In this document: piece after piece, positions 5,984 through 14,692 of the stretch | Numbering within the stretch: the stretch's first letter is position 1 | Layout: each line of letters starts with the position of its first letter | From: Alphaproteobacteria bacterium MarineAlpha3_Bin3 | GTDB taxonomy: Bacteria; Pseudomonadota; Alphaproteobacteria; Rhodospirillales; Casp-alpha2 | Direction: 5' to 3' | Assembly: GCA_002938075.1 (NCBI GenBank) | Contig: PTLK01000001.1 | Location: 1-46,812 of the forward strand | DNA: 46,812 nucleotides | Program-made: the position numbers and the translations under genes | Notes under the pieces: model-generated | Told to the model about the DNA's origin: nothing | What the model saw: the letters and a program-made list of their open reading frames with translations, nothing else | Database searches by the model: none

Positions 5984-8236
5984 CTATTTCGTTGTCGCGA
6001 TGAAGACGCCGTCCCAGTTGGCGGCCGGCGGGTTTATTTTGTATTCGGCGATGCGCTCGTCGTAGAGATCGCAGAGCACATCCAGGTTGACTTCGAGGTG
6101 CCAGGGCTTGTGCTCGTCGGAGCCGAGACGGCGGATTTCCTTAAACATCCCCGCGGCCTCGTCGAAACGCTGTTGACGATAGCTGTCCACCGCGTCGGAA
6201 ATTTTCTTTTGCAGTGCCACGAACCTGGGACCGGCCTTGACCTCCGCGTCCCCCATCAGGCCGTAGATATAGGTGCCCTCGGTCTTGCCCTTGACCTGAA
6301 TGTAGTCGAGATCGATGGTCGCCATCCGGTCCGTAACCGCCGCGTTGGTGGTCGGGCCGAGAACCACGTTCATGCCGTAGCTCTTGGATTGCCCTTCCAG
6401 GCGCGCCGCCAGGTTGACCGTATCGCCGAGCACCGAATAATCGAAACGCTGGTCGGACCCCATATTGCCGACCACGCATTCGCCGGTATTCAGGCCAAGG
6501 CCTACTTTAAGCGGGATATGCTTGCGGCCTTCCTCTTTGGCTTCAATTTCAAGCCGGTCGTTCAGCGGCCCCATCTCGGCCAGCATCGCCAGGGCCGAGA
6601 CACAGCCATTGTAGATATGCTCGTCGTCGTCCAGAGGCGCGTTCCAGAACGCCATGATGCAGTCGCCCATGTATTTGTCGACCGTTCCCTGACGATCGAG
6701 GATGGCATTGGTCAATGGCGTCAGCAGCTTGTTGATCAGCGCCGTCAGGCCGACCGCATCGAACTGTTCGGAAATGGTGGTGAAACCGCGAACGTCACAG
6801 AATAACAGGGTCATTTCGCGTTTCTCGCCGCCCAGTTTCAGTTCCCCGGGGTTTTCGGCGACGCGCGCGACCATGTCGGGCGACAGATACTTGGAGAACG
6901 CATCCCGGGTCTGGCGCCGACTGGCTTCTTCCTTGGCGTAACCGGTATAGGTGAGGACGGTATAGAGAAGTAGGATCGAAATGACCGCGTAGCCGGCGTC
7001 GAACAACAATCGGTGTTCGGCGAACAGGTACCACGACGTGGCCCCGGCACCGCCGGAGACGAGCAGGAACAGCCCCATGGTCCATTTGGCGCCGGCCCAA
7101 GGGACCAGAATGATCATCGCCAGGCCACCGAACAGGATCAACGCCAGCTCGGCACCGATGAAATAATTGGGCCGCGAAAGCCATTTTTTATGCATCGCCG
7201 CCTCGATCAGTTGCACGTGGACCTCGACTCCGGGAATGACCGGCTCCGTCGGCACGGCGCGAATATCCAGAAGCCCGACCGCCGACGTGCCGACGATGGT
7301 CAGCTTGCCCTTGATCAGCGCCGGGTCGGCTGTTCCGTTAAGCACGTCCTTGGCCGAGACGTACTTGGATTTGTCGCTTTTCGAGAAATACGGCCACACC
7401 CGGCCGTGGCTGTCGGTCGGAATCTGGAGATTCTTGTGCACGCCCAGAAAAGTGATGCCTGCGACGTTGGCTTTGACCAGAATGGATTTGCGGTTAACCG
7501 CAACCCTCAGCATCTCGACCGCCAGCGACGGATACAGCTCGTTTTCATAAACGAACAGCGTCGGCACCCTTCTGACGATACCGTCAGGTTCCGGGACCAG
7601 GGAAAAGATGCCGTGGCCGGTGGCATGCTTTTCAAGCACCGGCACGTTGCGGATCAGCGACTGGAACCGGGGCAGGAAGAAGGCCGGGTTGACGTTCTTA
7701 CCCTGCTTCAGGAGCGCCACGGATTTCTTGATCGGCGGGCCCTTCTTGGTTTCCAGCTTTTCCCAGTAACCGGCCTGGCCCAACACGACGCGGCTTTTGC
7801 GGATCACCCGGGACATGATCTCGTCGTTGCTGGGAAGCGCCCTAAGCTTGGCCTTGGTGGCCTCGTCGAGGCCGACCACGGTATCCGGAATTTTATTCGG
7901 ATTCATCCTGTCGGGCTCGGCGAATACGATGTCGAAGGCGACCAAGGCGGCGCCCATCTGCATCAGGTTCTGGATAAGCTTGGCGACGGTGGTGCGCGGC
8001 CACGGCCATTGGCCGATTTCGGCCAGACTTTCCTCGTCGAGGTCGATGATAGTGACCGGCTTGCCCTGAGGCGGGGGAATTTCACGCGGTTTCTGCTGTT
8101 GGTAAAAATCGAACGTCTTCAGGCGCAGGAACTGCACTGGATAGGGGTCGACGTAATACAGGAACATGAACCCCGAAAGGAGGGCCACGCTCAAAAGCCT
8201 CTCGAAGCTGAAGGCGGAGCGCAGGAACTTAAGCAT
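5984..8236 (-). CDS. CHASE2-domain class III adenylate cyclase
   Basis: A 750-aa membrane cyclase. The layout is TM1 (about 12-28), an extracytoplasmic CHASE2 sensor (about 35-355), three TM helices (about 359-378, 385-402, 411-431), a short linker, the cyclase domain (about 472-660) and a helical tail ending NWDGVFIATTK. Metal aspartates are D481 (LFCDV) and D525 (YMGD). K521 and S601 occupy the purine-specificity positions. N608 and R612 are the transition-state residues. I choose the ATG at 8234-8236 because GGAGAGGA lies seven bases upstream; an in-frame start at 8269 lacks this. The C-terminal signature resembles that of the GAF cyclase at 2507. Followed by the CNB gene. Predicted to convert a periplasmic signal into cAMP. 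Confidence 0.95.
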   Translation of the reverse strand: MLKFLRSAFSFERLLSVALLSGFMFLYYVDPYPVQFLRLKTFDFYQQQKPREIPPPQGKPVTIIDLDEESLAEIGQWPWPRTTVAKLIQNLMQMGAALVAFDIVFAEPDRMNPNKIPDTVVGLDEATKAKLRALPSNDEIMSRVIRKSRVVLGQAGYWEKLETKKGPPIKKSVALLKQGKNVNPAFFLPRFQSLIRNVPVLEKHATGHGIFSLVPEPDGIVRRVPTLFVYENELYPSLAVEMLRVAVNRKSILVKANVAGITFLGVHKNLQIPTDSHGRVWPYFSKSDKSKYVSAKDVLNGTADPALIKGKLTIVGTSAVGLLDIRAVPTEPVIPGVEVHVQLIEAAMHKKWLSRPNYFIGAELALILFGGLAMIILVPWAGAKWTMGLFLLVSGGAGATSWYLFAEHRLLFDAGYAVISILLLYTVLTYTGYAKEEASRRQTRDAFSKYLSPDMVARVAENPGELKLGGEKREMTLLFCDVRGFTTISEQFDAVGLTALINKLLTPLTNAILDRQGTVDKYMGDCIMAFWNAPLDDDEHIYNGCVSALAMLAEMGPLNDRLEIEAKEEGRKHIPLKVGLGLNTGECVVGNMGSDQRFDYSVLGDTVNLAARLEGQSKSYGMNVVLGPTTNAAVTDRMATIDLDYIQVKGKTEGTYIYGLMGDAEVKAGPRFVALQKKISDAVDSYRQQRFDEAAGMFKEIRRLGSDEHKPWHLEVNLDVLCDLYDERIAEYKINPPAANWDGVFIATTK

Positions 8237-8553
8237 CCGGCCGTCCTCTCCGGCTGCGGGCGAAACCATTAAAACGAATCCTGAACTTCGTCACCGGACT
8301 TCAACCCCCTTAATTGGCTCCCGGACACACGGTACTACAACAGGTCCGCCGTTTCGGGGTCAAGCCGTAATTCTCAGGCTCCTCGGGTGCCCCATGCCCG
8401 CCGATTCGCCTGAACCCCCCGTCAGTCCCCAACCATGGGGCGCCGGTTTCGAAAACGGATGCCTTAAGCCCCCGAGGCCCCGCCAGCGCCATAAAATCGC
8501 CGCCAACATAGGCTAGCGTCATTTGCTTGGGAGCCGTATATTTCTTGCCATGA
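8237..8553. other. 317-bp stretch without a recognisable gene
   Basis: Lies between the leftward CHASE2 cyclase and the rightward secretion remnant. It contains the cyclase ribosome-binding site (8243-8250) and presumably its promoter. Short open frames exist on both strands, but none resembles a known protein. Since the pseudogene that follows has lost its N-terminus, part of this DNA may be decayed transporter sequence, although I cannot recognise any of it. Confidence 0.5.
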
Positions 8554-9176
8554 GTGACCCCCTCCTCACGCGCCTGGCTCAAGCCCTTCCTGGAGCCGCT
8601 GAAGCCGATTTTCCGCGAGGTTTTGGCGATGTCGCTTTTCGTCAACCTGTTGGCGCTCGCGGTGCCGGTGTTCACGCTCCAGGTCTACGACCGGGTGATC
8701 GCCAGCGCCGGGATCAGCACCCTTTGGGGCCTGGCCATCGGCATGATTTTTGTCATAATTTTCGACTACATCCTACGCATGGCCCGGTCCCGGATTATGT
8801 AGTCGGTGGCCTTGCGGGTCGATGTTCTGGTTGGCCAGCGCCTGTTCGACAAGCTGATGGGGCTGCCGCTACACATGCTTGAGTCCAAGCCGGCGAACCA
8901 CTGGCAATCGCTTTTCCGCGACGTCTACGTGGTCCGCAACACGCTTTCCGGCGCCTCGGCGCTGTTGGTGGCGGACCTGCCGTTCGCGGTCGTGTTTTTG
9001 GGCGTCATCTTGGTCATCGTCCAAACGGACAAGAATTATCTTGGCGAGGAAGAAGGCTCGCTTCCGATCGTTCCCGGCATGCAGGCCACTGTCGACATTC
9101 ATACAGGCAAGCGGTCATGGACTACCTGATCAGACCCATCCTGAAACTCCGCCACGAAGCATTCAGGGAGCGTTAA
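8554..9176 (+). pseudogene. Type I secretion ABC transporter / HlyD fusion remnant
   Basis: Decayed gene. From 8554 the frame reads as the membrane domain of a type I secretion ABC exporter (LPKPIFREVLAMSL-like start, then VFTLQVYDRVIASAG). A TAG at 8800-8802 interrupts it where relatives have Gln (SRIM-stop-SVALRVDVLVG). The frame then continues through LESKPANHWQSLFRDV and ALLVADLPF. Near 9022 the ABC sequence changes abruptly into the C-terminal end of an HlyD-type membrane fusion protein (TDKNYLGEEEG, then PGMQATVDIHTGK). A frameshift near 9112 follows, after which the expected ending VMDYLIRPILKLRHEAFRER is read in another frame to the TAA at 9174-9176. The ATPase domain and most of HlyD are deleted. 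The system is therefore non-functional at this locus. Confidence 0.88.
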
Positions 9177-9295
9177 TCGACGATTTCGGAGGAATGAATT
9201 TAACGTCCTTATTGTTCATTTATCGGATTGCGGCATAACGGATTAAGATTTTATCAAGAATTCGGTATAAGGTTAGGGAATCCCTATGGGGGGAC

Positions 9296-9315
9296 ACGGG
9301 CCGTCAGGGGCCCGT
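9296..9315 (+). promoter_or_regulatory. Small hairpin in the leader of the motA-like gene
   Basis: ACGGGCC pairs perfectly with GGCCCGT around a 6-nt loop, 40 bp before the motA-like start. It is not followed by a T-run, so it is not a classical terminator. It could mark the end of the degraded upstream transcript or a leader structure. No function can be assigned. Confidence 0.3.
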
Positions 9316-9355
9316 AAAGACTGCCGTGAACTGATTTCGAAAGCAGGAATAGGGC

Positions 9356-10150
9356 ATGTCATTAGCAACGATCGGCGCGTTTATGGCCGCGATGGGCTTG
9401 TTTCTTAGCGCCATCGTCACCGCCACGGACGACTACGCAATCTTCATTAGCGTCTCCAGCTTCGTCATGGTTTGCGGTGGAACCTTGGCGGCAGCGTTCA
9501 TTTCTTACGAACCCCGCTACGTGATTTTGTCGTTTAAGGTGATGATCAAAATCTTTGCGTCGCCGGGAATGGGGCGCGGGGTGCTGACGGCCGAGGTCGG
9601 ACGCATCATCAAATGGGCCTACGCCGTGCAAAAGAACGGCATTCCGGCGCTCGAACAGGAAGCCAAGAAATCGGTTAAGGGAGACAAGTTCCTCTCGTTC
9701 GGCGTCGACATGGTGATCAGCGGCTACTCCGGCGACGAAGTCCGCGAAATCATGAACAACACCATCGAGACCAGCTTCGGGCGCAACACGGTGCTGGTGG
9801 ATATCATCAAGAAAATGGGCGCGGCGGCGCCGGCCTTCGGCATGATCGGCACGCTCGTCGGCCTGATCATCATGCTCGGCAGCATGGGCGGGGATCCGTC
9901 GACGCTGGGCGCGGGACTTGCGGTGGCGTTATGCACGACGCTCTACGGCGTGATATTTTCACAGATCGTCTTCCTCCCCTCGGCGACCAAGATCATGCAG
10001 CGCGAGCAGATCATCCGCTTCCGCAACTACCTGGTCGCCGAGGGTCTGGTCCTGCTGGCCGATAAGAAGAGCCCGCGCTTCATCCAGGACAAGATGAACA
10101 GCTTCCTCGACCCGGCGATCCACTTCGACATTGACAAGATGAAAAAGTGA
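9356..10150 (+). CDS. motA: MotA/PomA-type stator proton channel subunit
   Basis: A 264-aa inner-membrane protein of the MotA/TolQ/ExbB family. Two TM helices lie at the N-terminus (about 5-20 and 28-50), followed by a cytoplasmic loop and the conserved pair of C-terminal TMs. The latter contain AAPAFGMIGTLVGLIIML at about 157-174 and a second span with LGAGLAVALCTTLYG. This arrangement and length match MotA/PomA rather than the shorter TolQ and ExbB. AGGAATAGGG precedes the ATG. The MotB-like partner follows after 48 bp. No other flagellar genes are in the window, so a flagellar role is inferred from family membership only. The pair would form the ion-driven stator anchored to peptidoglycan. 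Confidence 0.9.
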   Translation: MSLATIGAFMAAMGLFLSAIVTATDDYAIFISVSSFVMVCGGTLAAAFISYEPRYVILSFKVMIKIFASPGMGRGVLTAEVGRIIKWAYAVQKNGIPALEQEAKKSVKGDKFLSFGVDMVISGYSGDEVREIMNNTIETSFGRNTVLVDIIKKMGAAAPAFGMIGTLVGLIIMLGSMGGDPSTLGAGLAVALCTTLYGVIFSQIVFLPSATKIMQREQIIRFRNYLVAEGLVLLADKKSPRFIQDKMNSFLDPAIHFDIDKMKK

Positions 10151-10198
10151 TCGAGGCCGGAACTCGTTTCGGGCCTCCGTGGCCATAGGGCAAGAATC

Positions 10199-11035
10199 AT
10201 GGACGCACCTCCCGAAGAAGTAGAAGAAAAAGAAGACTGGCTGGTTACCTATGCCGACGCCATCACGCTGTTGATGGCCTTCATGGTCATGCTCCTCACC
10301 TTCGCCGAATATGACATCCCCGCCTTCGAGACGGCGGCGACGGCGATCAAGAGCAACCTCACCGGACAGGAATCCACCAGCCCGATCCAGTTACTCCGGA
10401 TCGACGTTCAGGATGTCGTCTACAACATGCAGGCCGACCAGGTGGTCAAGGTCGAAACCGACAAAAAGGGTATCGTTATCGAGCTGTCCAGTTCGGCCTT
10501 TTTCAAACCCGGGTTCGCCGATATCCGTGAAGAAGCCCTGCCGGTTCTGGAAAAAATGACGCAAACCCTGCTGGCGCCCCGCTACCAGTTCTACACAATC
10601 GAAATCGAGGGGCACACCGACGACGTCCCCATCAACACCCCCCGATACCCCTCTAACTGGGAACTGTCGGCGTCCCGCGCCGCCGGAATTATCCGCTTTT
10701 TAATCAGCCAGGAGCTGGATTCCAGCCGCATGAAAGCGACCGGCTATGCCGATACCCAGCCGAAAGCGCCGAACAAGGACGCCGAGGGAAATCCGGTCCC
10801 GGATAACCAAGCCCTAAACCGTCGGGTGGTCATCCGCGTCTATCCTATGTCGCTGGAGGAGAAGAAAGTGTTTTTGCAAAAGGTGGCGGAAAAGGAACGG
10901 GGGAAAGAAGCCTCGGCCGCTGGGCAACCGGCAACCCCGGCCCCCGTTCCGGCCACTCCCAAAACGCCGACGGCAACCCCGGCCCCCGCCCCGGCCGTTC
11001 TGGAAATTCCCCAGGCCACGCCGCCGGGGCAATGA
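10199..11035 (+). CDS. motB: MotB/PomB-type stator subunit with OmpA domain
   Basis: A 278-aa partner of the preceding MotA-like channel. A short acidic N-terminus (EEVEEKED) is followed by a single TM at about 15-37 containing TYADAITLLMAF. Asp20 is the expected ion-binding aspartate. Residues about 95-215 form an OmpA-like peptidoglycan-binding domain with EIEGHTDDVPI, SASRAAGIIRFL and LNRRVVIRV. The last 45 residues are a Pro/Ala/Thr-rich tail of unknown function that extends beyond the OmpA domain. The gene converges with the MBL hydrolase, with only 9 bp between stops. Confidence 0.92.
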   Translation: MDAPPEEVEEKEDWLVTYADAITLLMAFMVMLLTFAEYDIPAFETAATAIKSNLTGQESTSPIQLLRIDVQDVVYNMQADQVVKVETDKKGIVIELSSSAFFKPGFADIREEALPVLEKMTQTLLAPRYQFYTIEIEGHTDDVPINTPRYPSNWELSASRAAGIIRFLISQELDSSRMKATGYADTQPKAPNKDAEGNPVPDNQALNRRVVIRVYPMSLEEKKVFLQKVAEKERGKEASAAGQPATPAPVPATPKTPTATPAPAPAVLEIPQATPPGQ

Positions 11036-11044
11036 GCCCGAATT

Positions 11045-11869
11045 TTATTCGAGGATGATTTCCATGCCTTCGCGGCAAACGAAGGTGCCGTCCCAGGCTT
11101 CGGCGGCTTCGGCGGTGAGCTTGTCCATGAAATCGTCGTCGTGATCCGGCTCATGGTGGAAAATGGCCAACTGTTTGACTTTCGCCGCCTGGCACAAGCG
11201 CATGCCCTCGTTCCAGGTCGAGTGGCCCCAGTCGATTTTCGAGGGGAATTCGTCCTCCGTATAGGTGCTGTCGTAAATCACCACATCGGCACCTTCGATT
11301 AGGCCTAGGATGTTCTGGTCCGGCTGACCCGGCACGTGTTCGGTATCGGTCACGTAAACCGCCGACTTGCCGCCGTGTTCGATTCGGTAACCCGTGGCCC
11401 CGTTGGGATGGTTCAAGGGCGCGGTCCGGATGTTGACATCGTCAAAGAGTTGCAAGCTGTCACCGGCCTCGAAATCCTCGAACTTGAGGTCGGCCTGCAT
11501 GGCTTCGAGGGGAATCGGAAACATCGGATTGTTCATTTGCGAGGACAGAATCTTCTTGATGCCCCCTTGGCCGGTCAAGTGGCCGGCCATGATGGAAATT
11601 GAATTCTTGGGGTCATAGGCGGGAGCGAAAAAGGGAAAGCCCATGATGTGGTCCCAATGGGTATGGGTCAGAAGCATATGGGAAACGTTGTCGCCGTTGG
11701 AGATGAGGGATCCGCCAAAGTTCTTTATCCCGGTGCCGGCATCCAAAACGAAACAATGATCTCCCGCCCGCACCTCGATGCAACTGGTGTTGCCGCCGTA
11801 TTTCATGTGGCTGGGGGTCGCACAGGCGATGCTTCCGCGCACACCCCAGAATTTCAGTTTTAGAGTCAT
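11045..11869 (-). CDS. Metallo-beta-lactamase-fold hydrolase (PhnP/RNase Z-like)
   Basis: A 274-aa soluble hydrolase. It starts with KLKFWGVRGS and YGGNTSCIEV, typical of the COG1235-like MBL group, and has the dinuclear metal motif THTHWDH at about 88-94. Further likely ligands are the His in APLNHPNG, the Asp in YVTDTEH and the His pair in IFHHEPDH. This subfamily includes phosphodiesterases, among them enzymes acting on cyclic phosphates, as well as tRNase Z-like proteins, but the substrate cannot be read from the sequence. Two adenylate cyclases within 10 kb make a cyclic-nucleotide phosphodiesterase role worth considering; this is inference. Confidence 0.85.
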   Translation of the reverse strand: MTLKLKFWGVRGSIACATPSHMKYGGNTSCIEVRAGDHCFVLDAGTGIKNFGGSLISNGDNVSHMLLTHTHWDHIMGFPFFAPAYDPKNSISIMAGHLTGQGGIKKILSSQMNNPMFPIPLEAMQADLKFEDFEAGDSLQLFDDVNIRTAPLNHPNGATGYRIEHGGKSAVYVTDTEHVPGQPDQNILGLIEGADVVIYDSTYTEDEFPSKIDWGHSTWNEGMRLCQAAKVKQLAIFHHEPDHDDDFMDKLTAEAAEAWDGTFVCREGMEIILE

Positions 11870-12233
11870 ATCACTTCGACGTTTTTGGCAACCGGGCCGC
11901 TTGTTTACTTTTCCGGGATATCACCCGAGAAGCAAGAAAAAATCGCCTACTTCGGAAGTTAGGTATTCTTATGACCTATTTCTTAGGGCGCATGAAGTGA
12001 TGAGTATCACATTTTTCTTACCTCAGCCTGAACTCCGGCATTTATATCGATAAAGATGTGGAATTTCTCCTTCCCTGGCCGAAGAGGTTTTCCCGGGACC
12101 AGGGCGCCATTCTTAGGCCCGCCCGGAAACAGGTGGCGGGAACGCTAAGGGGGCCCTGGCGGCCCCCGGTCCTAAGGGTGATTTTCGGCAATCCCGGAAC
12201 TGGCCTCGGGGATTGGGGATTCAGTTCCGTCTT
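11870..12233. other. 364-bp intergenic stretch upstream of the MBL gene
   Basis: Lies between two leftward genes, downstream of rpoH and upstream of the MBL hydrolase. The half next to the hydrolase is AT-richer (11930-12060) and probably carries its promoter, although I see no convincing -35/-10 pair. The half next to rpoH contains the strong hairpin listed at 12149-12167. An open frame from 12058 rightward runs antisense into rpoH and is not credible. Confidence 0.5.
12149..12167 (-). terminator. GC-rich hairpin after rpoH, possible terminator
   Basis: GGGGGCC (12149-12155) pairs with GGCCCCC (12161-12167) around CTGGC. The arms can be extended outward by a CTTAG/CTAAG pairing. It lies about 65 bp past the rpoH stop. 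There is no T-run on either strand, so termination is plausible but unproven. Confidence 0.45.
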
Positions 12234-13115
12234 TCAGGCTTCGGGTTCTTCGGCGATGACCGCCGTTACCGCCTTTTGGACCTTGTCAAAGGCCCGCACC
12301 TCAAGCTGGCGGATCCGCTCGCGGCTGATGCCGTATTCCTTGCCAAGCTCCTCCAGCGTCTTCGGATCGTCCTTCAGCCGCCGCTCGGTGAAAATATGGC
12401 GTTCGCGTTCCGGTAGCGCCTTCAGCGCCTGCCTAAGGATGGCGCTGCGGTGGCCGAGTTCTTCCGCCTCGGCGAATCGGCTTTCGGGGCTGGGGCTATT
12501 GTCGACCAGGGTATCCTGAAATTCGATGCCTTCCTCGTCATTGGACAAGGGCGCGTTGAGGGACAAGTCCCTGGTCGAAAGACGGCGGTTCATATGGGTG
12601 ATCTCGTCGGCGGAAACGCCCATGGTATCGGACAACTGTTGGGCCTGATCCGGGGTCAGTTCACCGCTATCGAGGATATTGAGTCGGCCCTTGAGATTGC
12701 GCAGCGAGAAAAACAGTTTCTTCTGCGACGCCACCGTGCCCAACTTGACCATCGACCACGACTTCAAAACGTATTCGGTGATCGACGCCCTGATCCACCA
12801 CATGGCGTAGGTCGAGAGCCGGAATCCCAAACCCGGGTCGAATTTCTTTACCGCTTTCATCAATCCGATGTTGCCTTCGGAAACCAAGTCGGCGACGGGA
12901 AGGCCGTAGCCCCGGTATTTCATGGCGATTTTCGCCACCAGGCGCAGGTGCGACGTCACCAACTTATGGGCAGACTCGGTGTCGCCCTTGTCACGCCAGC
13001 GAACGGCAAGCATTTGCTCTTCTTCCTTCTCCAGCATGGGAAAGCTCCACACTTCGCGGAAATACCGCGACAGGCCGCCTTCAACGGGAACCGCCGGTAA
13101 GCTCAACGCTGTCAT
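12234..13115 (-). CDS. rpoH: RNA polymerase sigma-32 factor
   Basis: A 293-aa sigma-70-family factor of the RpoH group, which directs heat-shock and stress promoters. Region 2 contains LVTSHLRLVAKIAMKYRGYG and YAMWWIRASITEYVL, for core binding, -10 recognition and melting. The RpoH box appears as SQKKLFFSLR at about residues 130-139. Region 4 near the C-terminus has LEELGKEYGISRERIRQLEV, the helix-turn-helix for -35 recognition. Length matches alphaproteobacterial RpoH. The start ATG is preceded by AGGGAATTAAGTT. A candidate promoter lies about 300 bp upstream, leaving a long leader, which in this family can be regulatory. Confidence 0.97.
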   Translation of the reverse strand: MTALSLPAVPVEGGLSRYFREVWSFPMLEKEEEQMLAVRWRDKGDTESAHKLVTSHLRLVAKIAMKYRGYGLPVADLVSEGNIGLMKAVKKFDPGLGFRLSTYAMWWIRASITEYVLKSWSMVKLGTVASQKKLFFSLRNLKGRLNILDSGELTPDQAQQLSDTMGVSADEITHMNRRLSTRDLSLNAPLSNDEEGIEFQDTLVDNSPSPESRFAEAEELGHRSAILRQALKALPERERHIFTERRLKDDPKTLEELGKEYGISRERIRQLEVRAFDKVQKAVTAVIAEEPEA

Positions 13116-13554
13116 AACTTAATTCCCTATTCCTTCTTCTTCCGTTTCGGCGCCGGTTTTTTTTCGGTTTCTTATTGGACAACCCGGACACTCAATTACG
13201 TGGCCTTGTATACACTCAGCCCCGTTCCATCGGCACAGCGCCGACGGCAGGACATATGCCGCAGGTCACATCAGGGATATGAAAGGGTGTACGCGTCTTT
13301 GATGTCTGCGATCCACTCGCGCACGGCCATATCCTCCGTTCGAAGCAATAAGCCTACTGGCCCACCATTCGGTCAGGCCGACCTTTTGCTGGCCCCAATG
13401 GGCGCCAGCGACAGTAATTATAATACCCAAAAAACGGAAAAAGTCAAGGATTAGGGGTATAAATACTTTAATTTCAATAAGTTAAGCTGTGCCGCCTGAA
13501 CCCCACCCCGATCGCGAAAAGACGCGCCGGGGGGGCGGTACGGAATAAACGGGA
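13116..13554 (-). other. 439-bp rpoH leader/intergenic stretch with a short uORF
   Basis: Lies between mlaA and rpoH, both leftward. It contains the promoter candidate at 13417-13447, leaving a leader of about 295 nt before rpoH. A 19-codon leftward frame at 13271-13330 (starting MAVREWIAD) has GGAGG only two bases before its ATG, so it may or may not be translated. A rightward frame at 13200-13454 is Ser/Thr/Pro-mixed and unsupported. C-rich and G-rich runs at about 13495-13530 could form a weak hairpin after mlaA. I see no other gene. Confidence 0.45.
13417..13447 (-). promoter_or_regulatory. Candidate sigma-70 promoter for rpoH
   Basis: On the minus strand, TTGACT (complement of 13442-13447) is followed after 16 nt by TATTAT (complement of 13420-13425). 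The overlapping perfect hexamer TATAAT (complement of 13417-13422) lies at a 19-nt spacing. The surrounding sequence is markedly AT-rich compared with the window. Reading leftward, the first gene is rpoH. This is the clearest housekeeping-type promoter I see. Confidence 0.55.
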
Positions 13555-14430
13555 TTATTGGGGGGCCAGCGGATTGAACCCGGCCAGCGGCTGATCGAAG
13601 TCCTCGGGCGTGATGCCGTAGCTCAAATCAGGGATCGGCGGCAGTTCAAGGATGGAACCGTTGTTGATTTCGGTTTTTCGCTTCTGCCGGTACAGGCTGC
13701 GGACGGCGGCGTAATAATCGACGGACGTCTTTTTCACCTGGTTCAGCTCATCGACGATGCCGGCGTATTCATCCAGGCCCTTGGCGCCGGTCAGCGTATA
13801 TTCGATATTTTGACGGTCCGTATTGCCCAACCACAGCCCCAGGGGATCGAGATAGGGATCAATCACAAACTTGCCGATGGCGTCGCGGGGACTGGACGGG
13901 CCGAATATCGGCAGGACAAGGTAGAAACCTTCACCCATGCCGTAAACGGCAAGGGTCTGGCCGAAATCCTCACCATGGCGCTCTATCCCCAATTCCGATG
14001 CTGCTACATCGGCAAAGCCGACGATGCCGATGGTGGTGTTGATAATGGCCCGGCCGAAGGTCGTCAGCGCCCGTTCGAACTCTCCTTGCAGAAGATCGTT
14101 GGCGAAAATGACCGGCGACGAGAGGTTGTCGAGGAAATTGGAGATTCCCTGACGGACCGTCAAGTTGACGTTTGCATTATAGAACTTGGCGATGGGGCGC
14201 AGGAGCACATCCTGGAGACCCTCGTTGACCTCAAAGATCGACCGGTTCAGGGACTCCAGGGGATCGTTGACGGCTTCTTCGCCGCTGGCCTGGGCCAAGG
14301 TGACATGGACGGAATCCGTTTCCTCCATGCTGGCGGCAAAGGAAATTTCCGGCACCGCCAACCCGAAGGCCAGAACCGCCATCAAGAGGGCGACCGGCCA
14401 AGTGATGGATTTTAACTTTTTTAGGATCAT
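13555..14430 (-). CDS. mlaA: MlaA/VacJ family outer-membrane phospholipid protein
   Basis: A 291-aa exported protein. A Sec signal peptide (about 1-32, ending near EISFA) is followed by the VacJ/MlaA domain: DPLESLNRSIFEVNE at about 56-70, and later FGQTLAVYGMGEGFYLVLPIFGP split over 155-180 and FVIDPYLDPL. MlaA removes mislocalised phospholipid from the outer leaflet of the outer membrane and hands it to MlaC. Unlike E. coli MlaA, there is no cysteine near the signal cleavage region, so no lipobox, and the protein does not look lipidated. It is divergent from two mlaC-like genes, with about 260 bp between starts that should hold both promoters. Confidence 0.92.
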   Translation of the reverse strand: MILKKLKSITWPVALLMAVLAFGLAVPEISFAASMEETDSVHVTLAQASGEEAVNDPLESLNRSIFEVNEGLQDVLLRPIAKFYNANVNLTVRQGISNFLDNLSSPVIFANDLLQGEFERALTTFGRAIINTTIGIVGFADVAASELGIERHGEDFGQTLAVYGMGEGFYLVLPIFGPSSPRDAIGKFVIDPYLDPLGLWLGNTDRQNIEYTLTGAKGLDEYAGIVDELNQVKKTSVDYYAAVRSLYRQKRKTEINNGSILELPPIPDLSYGITPEDFDQPLAGFNPLAPQ

Positions 14431-14692
14431 GAAACTCGTTTCTTAACTCATCCTGGAAAGGCACCAAAAACCAAACCGCAGAGACACCATCCACTGGAAA
14501 CGAGTCTCCGAGGATAGTTTCATTAATTGTTTTTAGGGGAACTTTTCGACTCCCGCAACCACTCATGTCCATCAAAACGCAAGTTGTAACAATTTATCAA
14601 AACAAGCCTTTTCTGTTATGGTTAACATTATCTTGAGAAAACCTTGGTTTAACCCTTCATAACAATGCAAAAAACATCTTTTGAGGCCATTA

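Noticed and set aside
7013..8272. Rightward 419-codon open frame antisense to the CHASE2 cyclase
   Set aside because: Composition of a shadow frame. The cyclase is firmly supported.
8310..8675. Leftward 121-codon open frame before the secretion remnant
   Set aside because: Runs antisense into the ABC transporter remnant and resembles nothing known.
9356..11035. TolQ/TolR or ExbB/ExbD pair
   Set aside because: The second protein has a full OmpA-like peptidoglycan-binding domain and the first has MotA topology and length, so a stator pair fits better.
13200..13454. Rightward 84-codon open frame in the rpoH leader
   Set aside because: No ribosome-binding site, no domain, low-complexity Ser/Thr/Pro composition. 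It overlaps the likely rpoH promoter.
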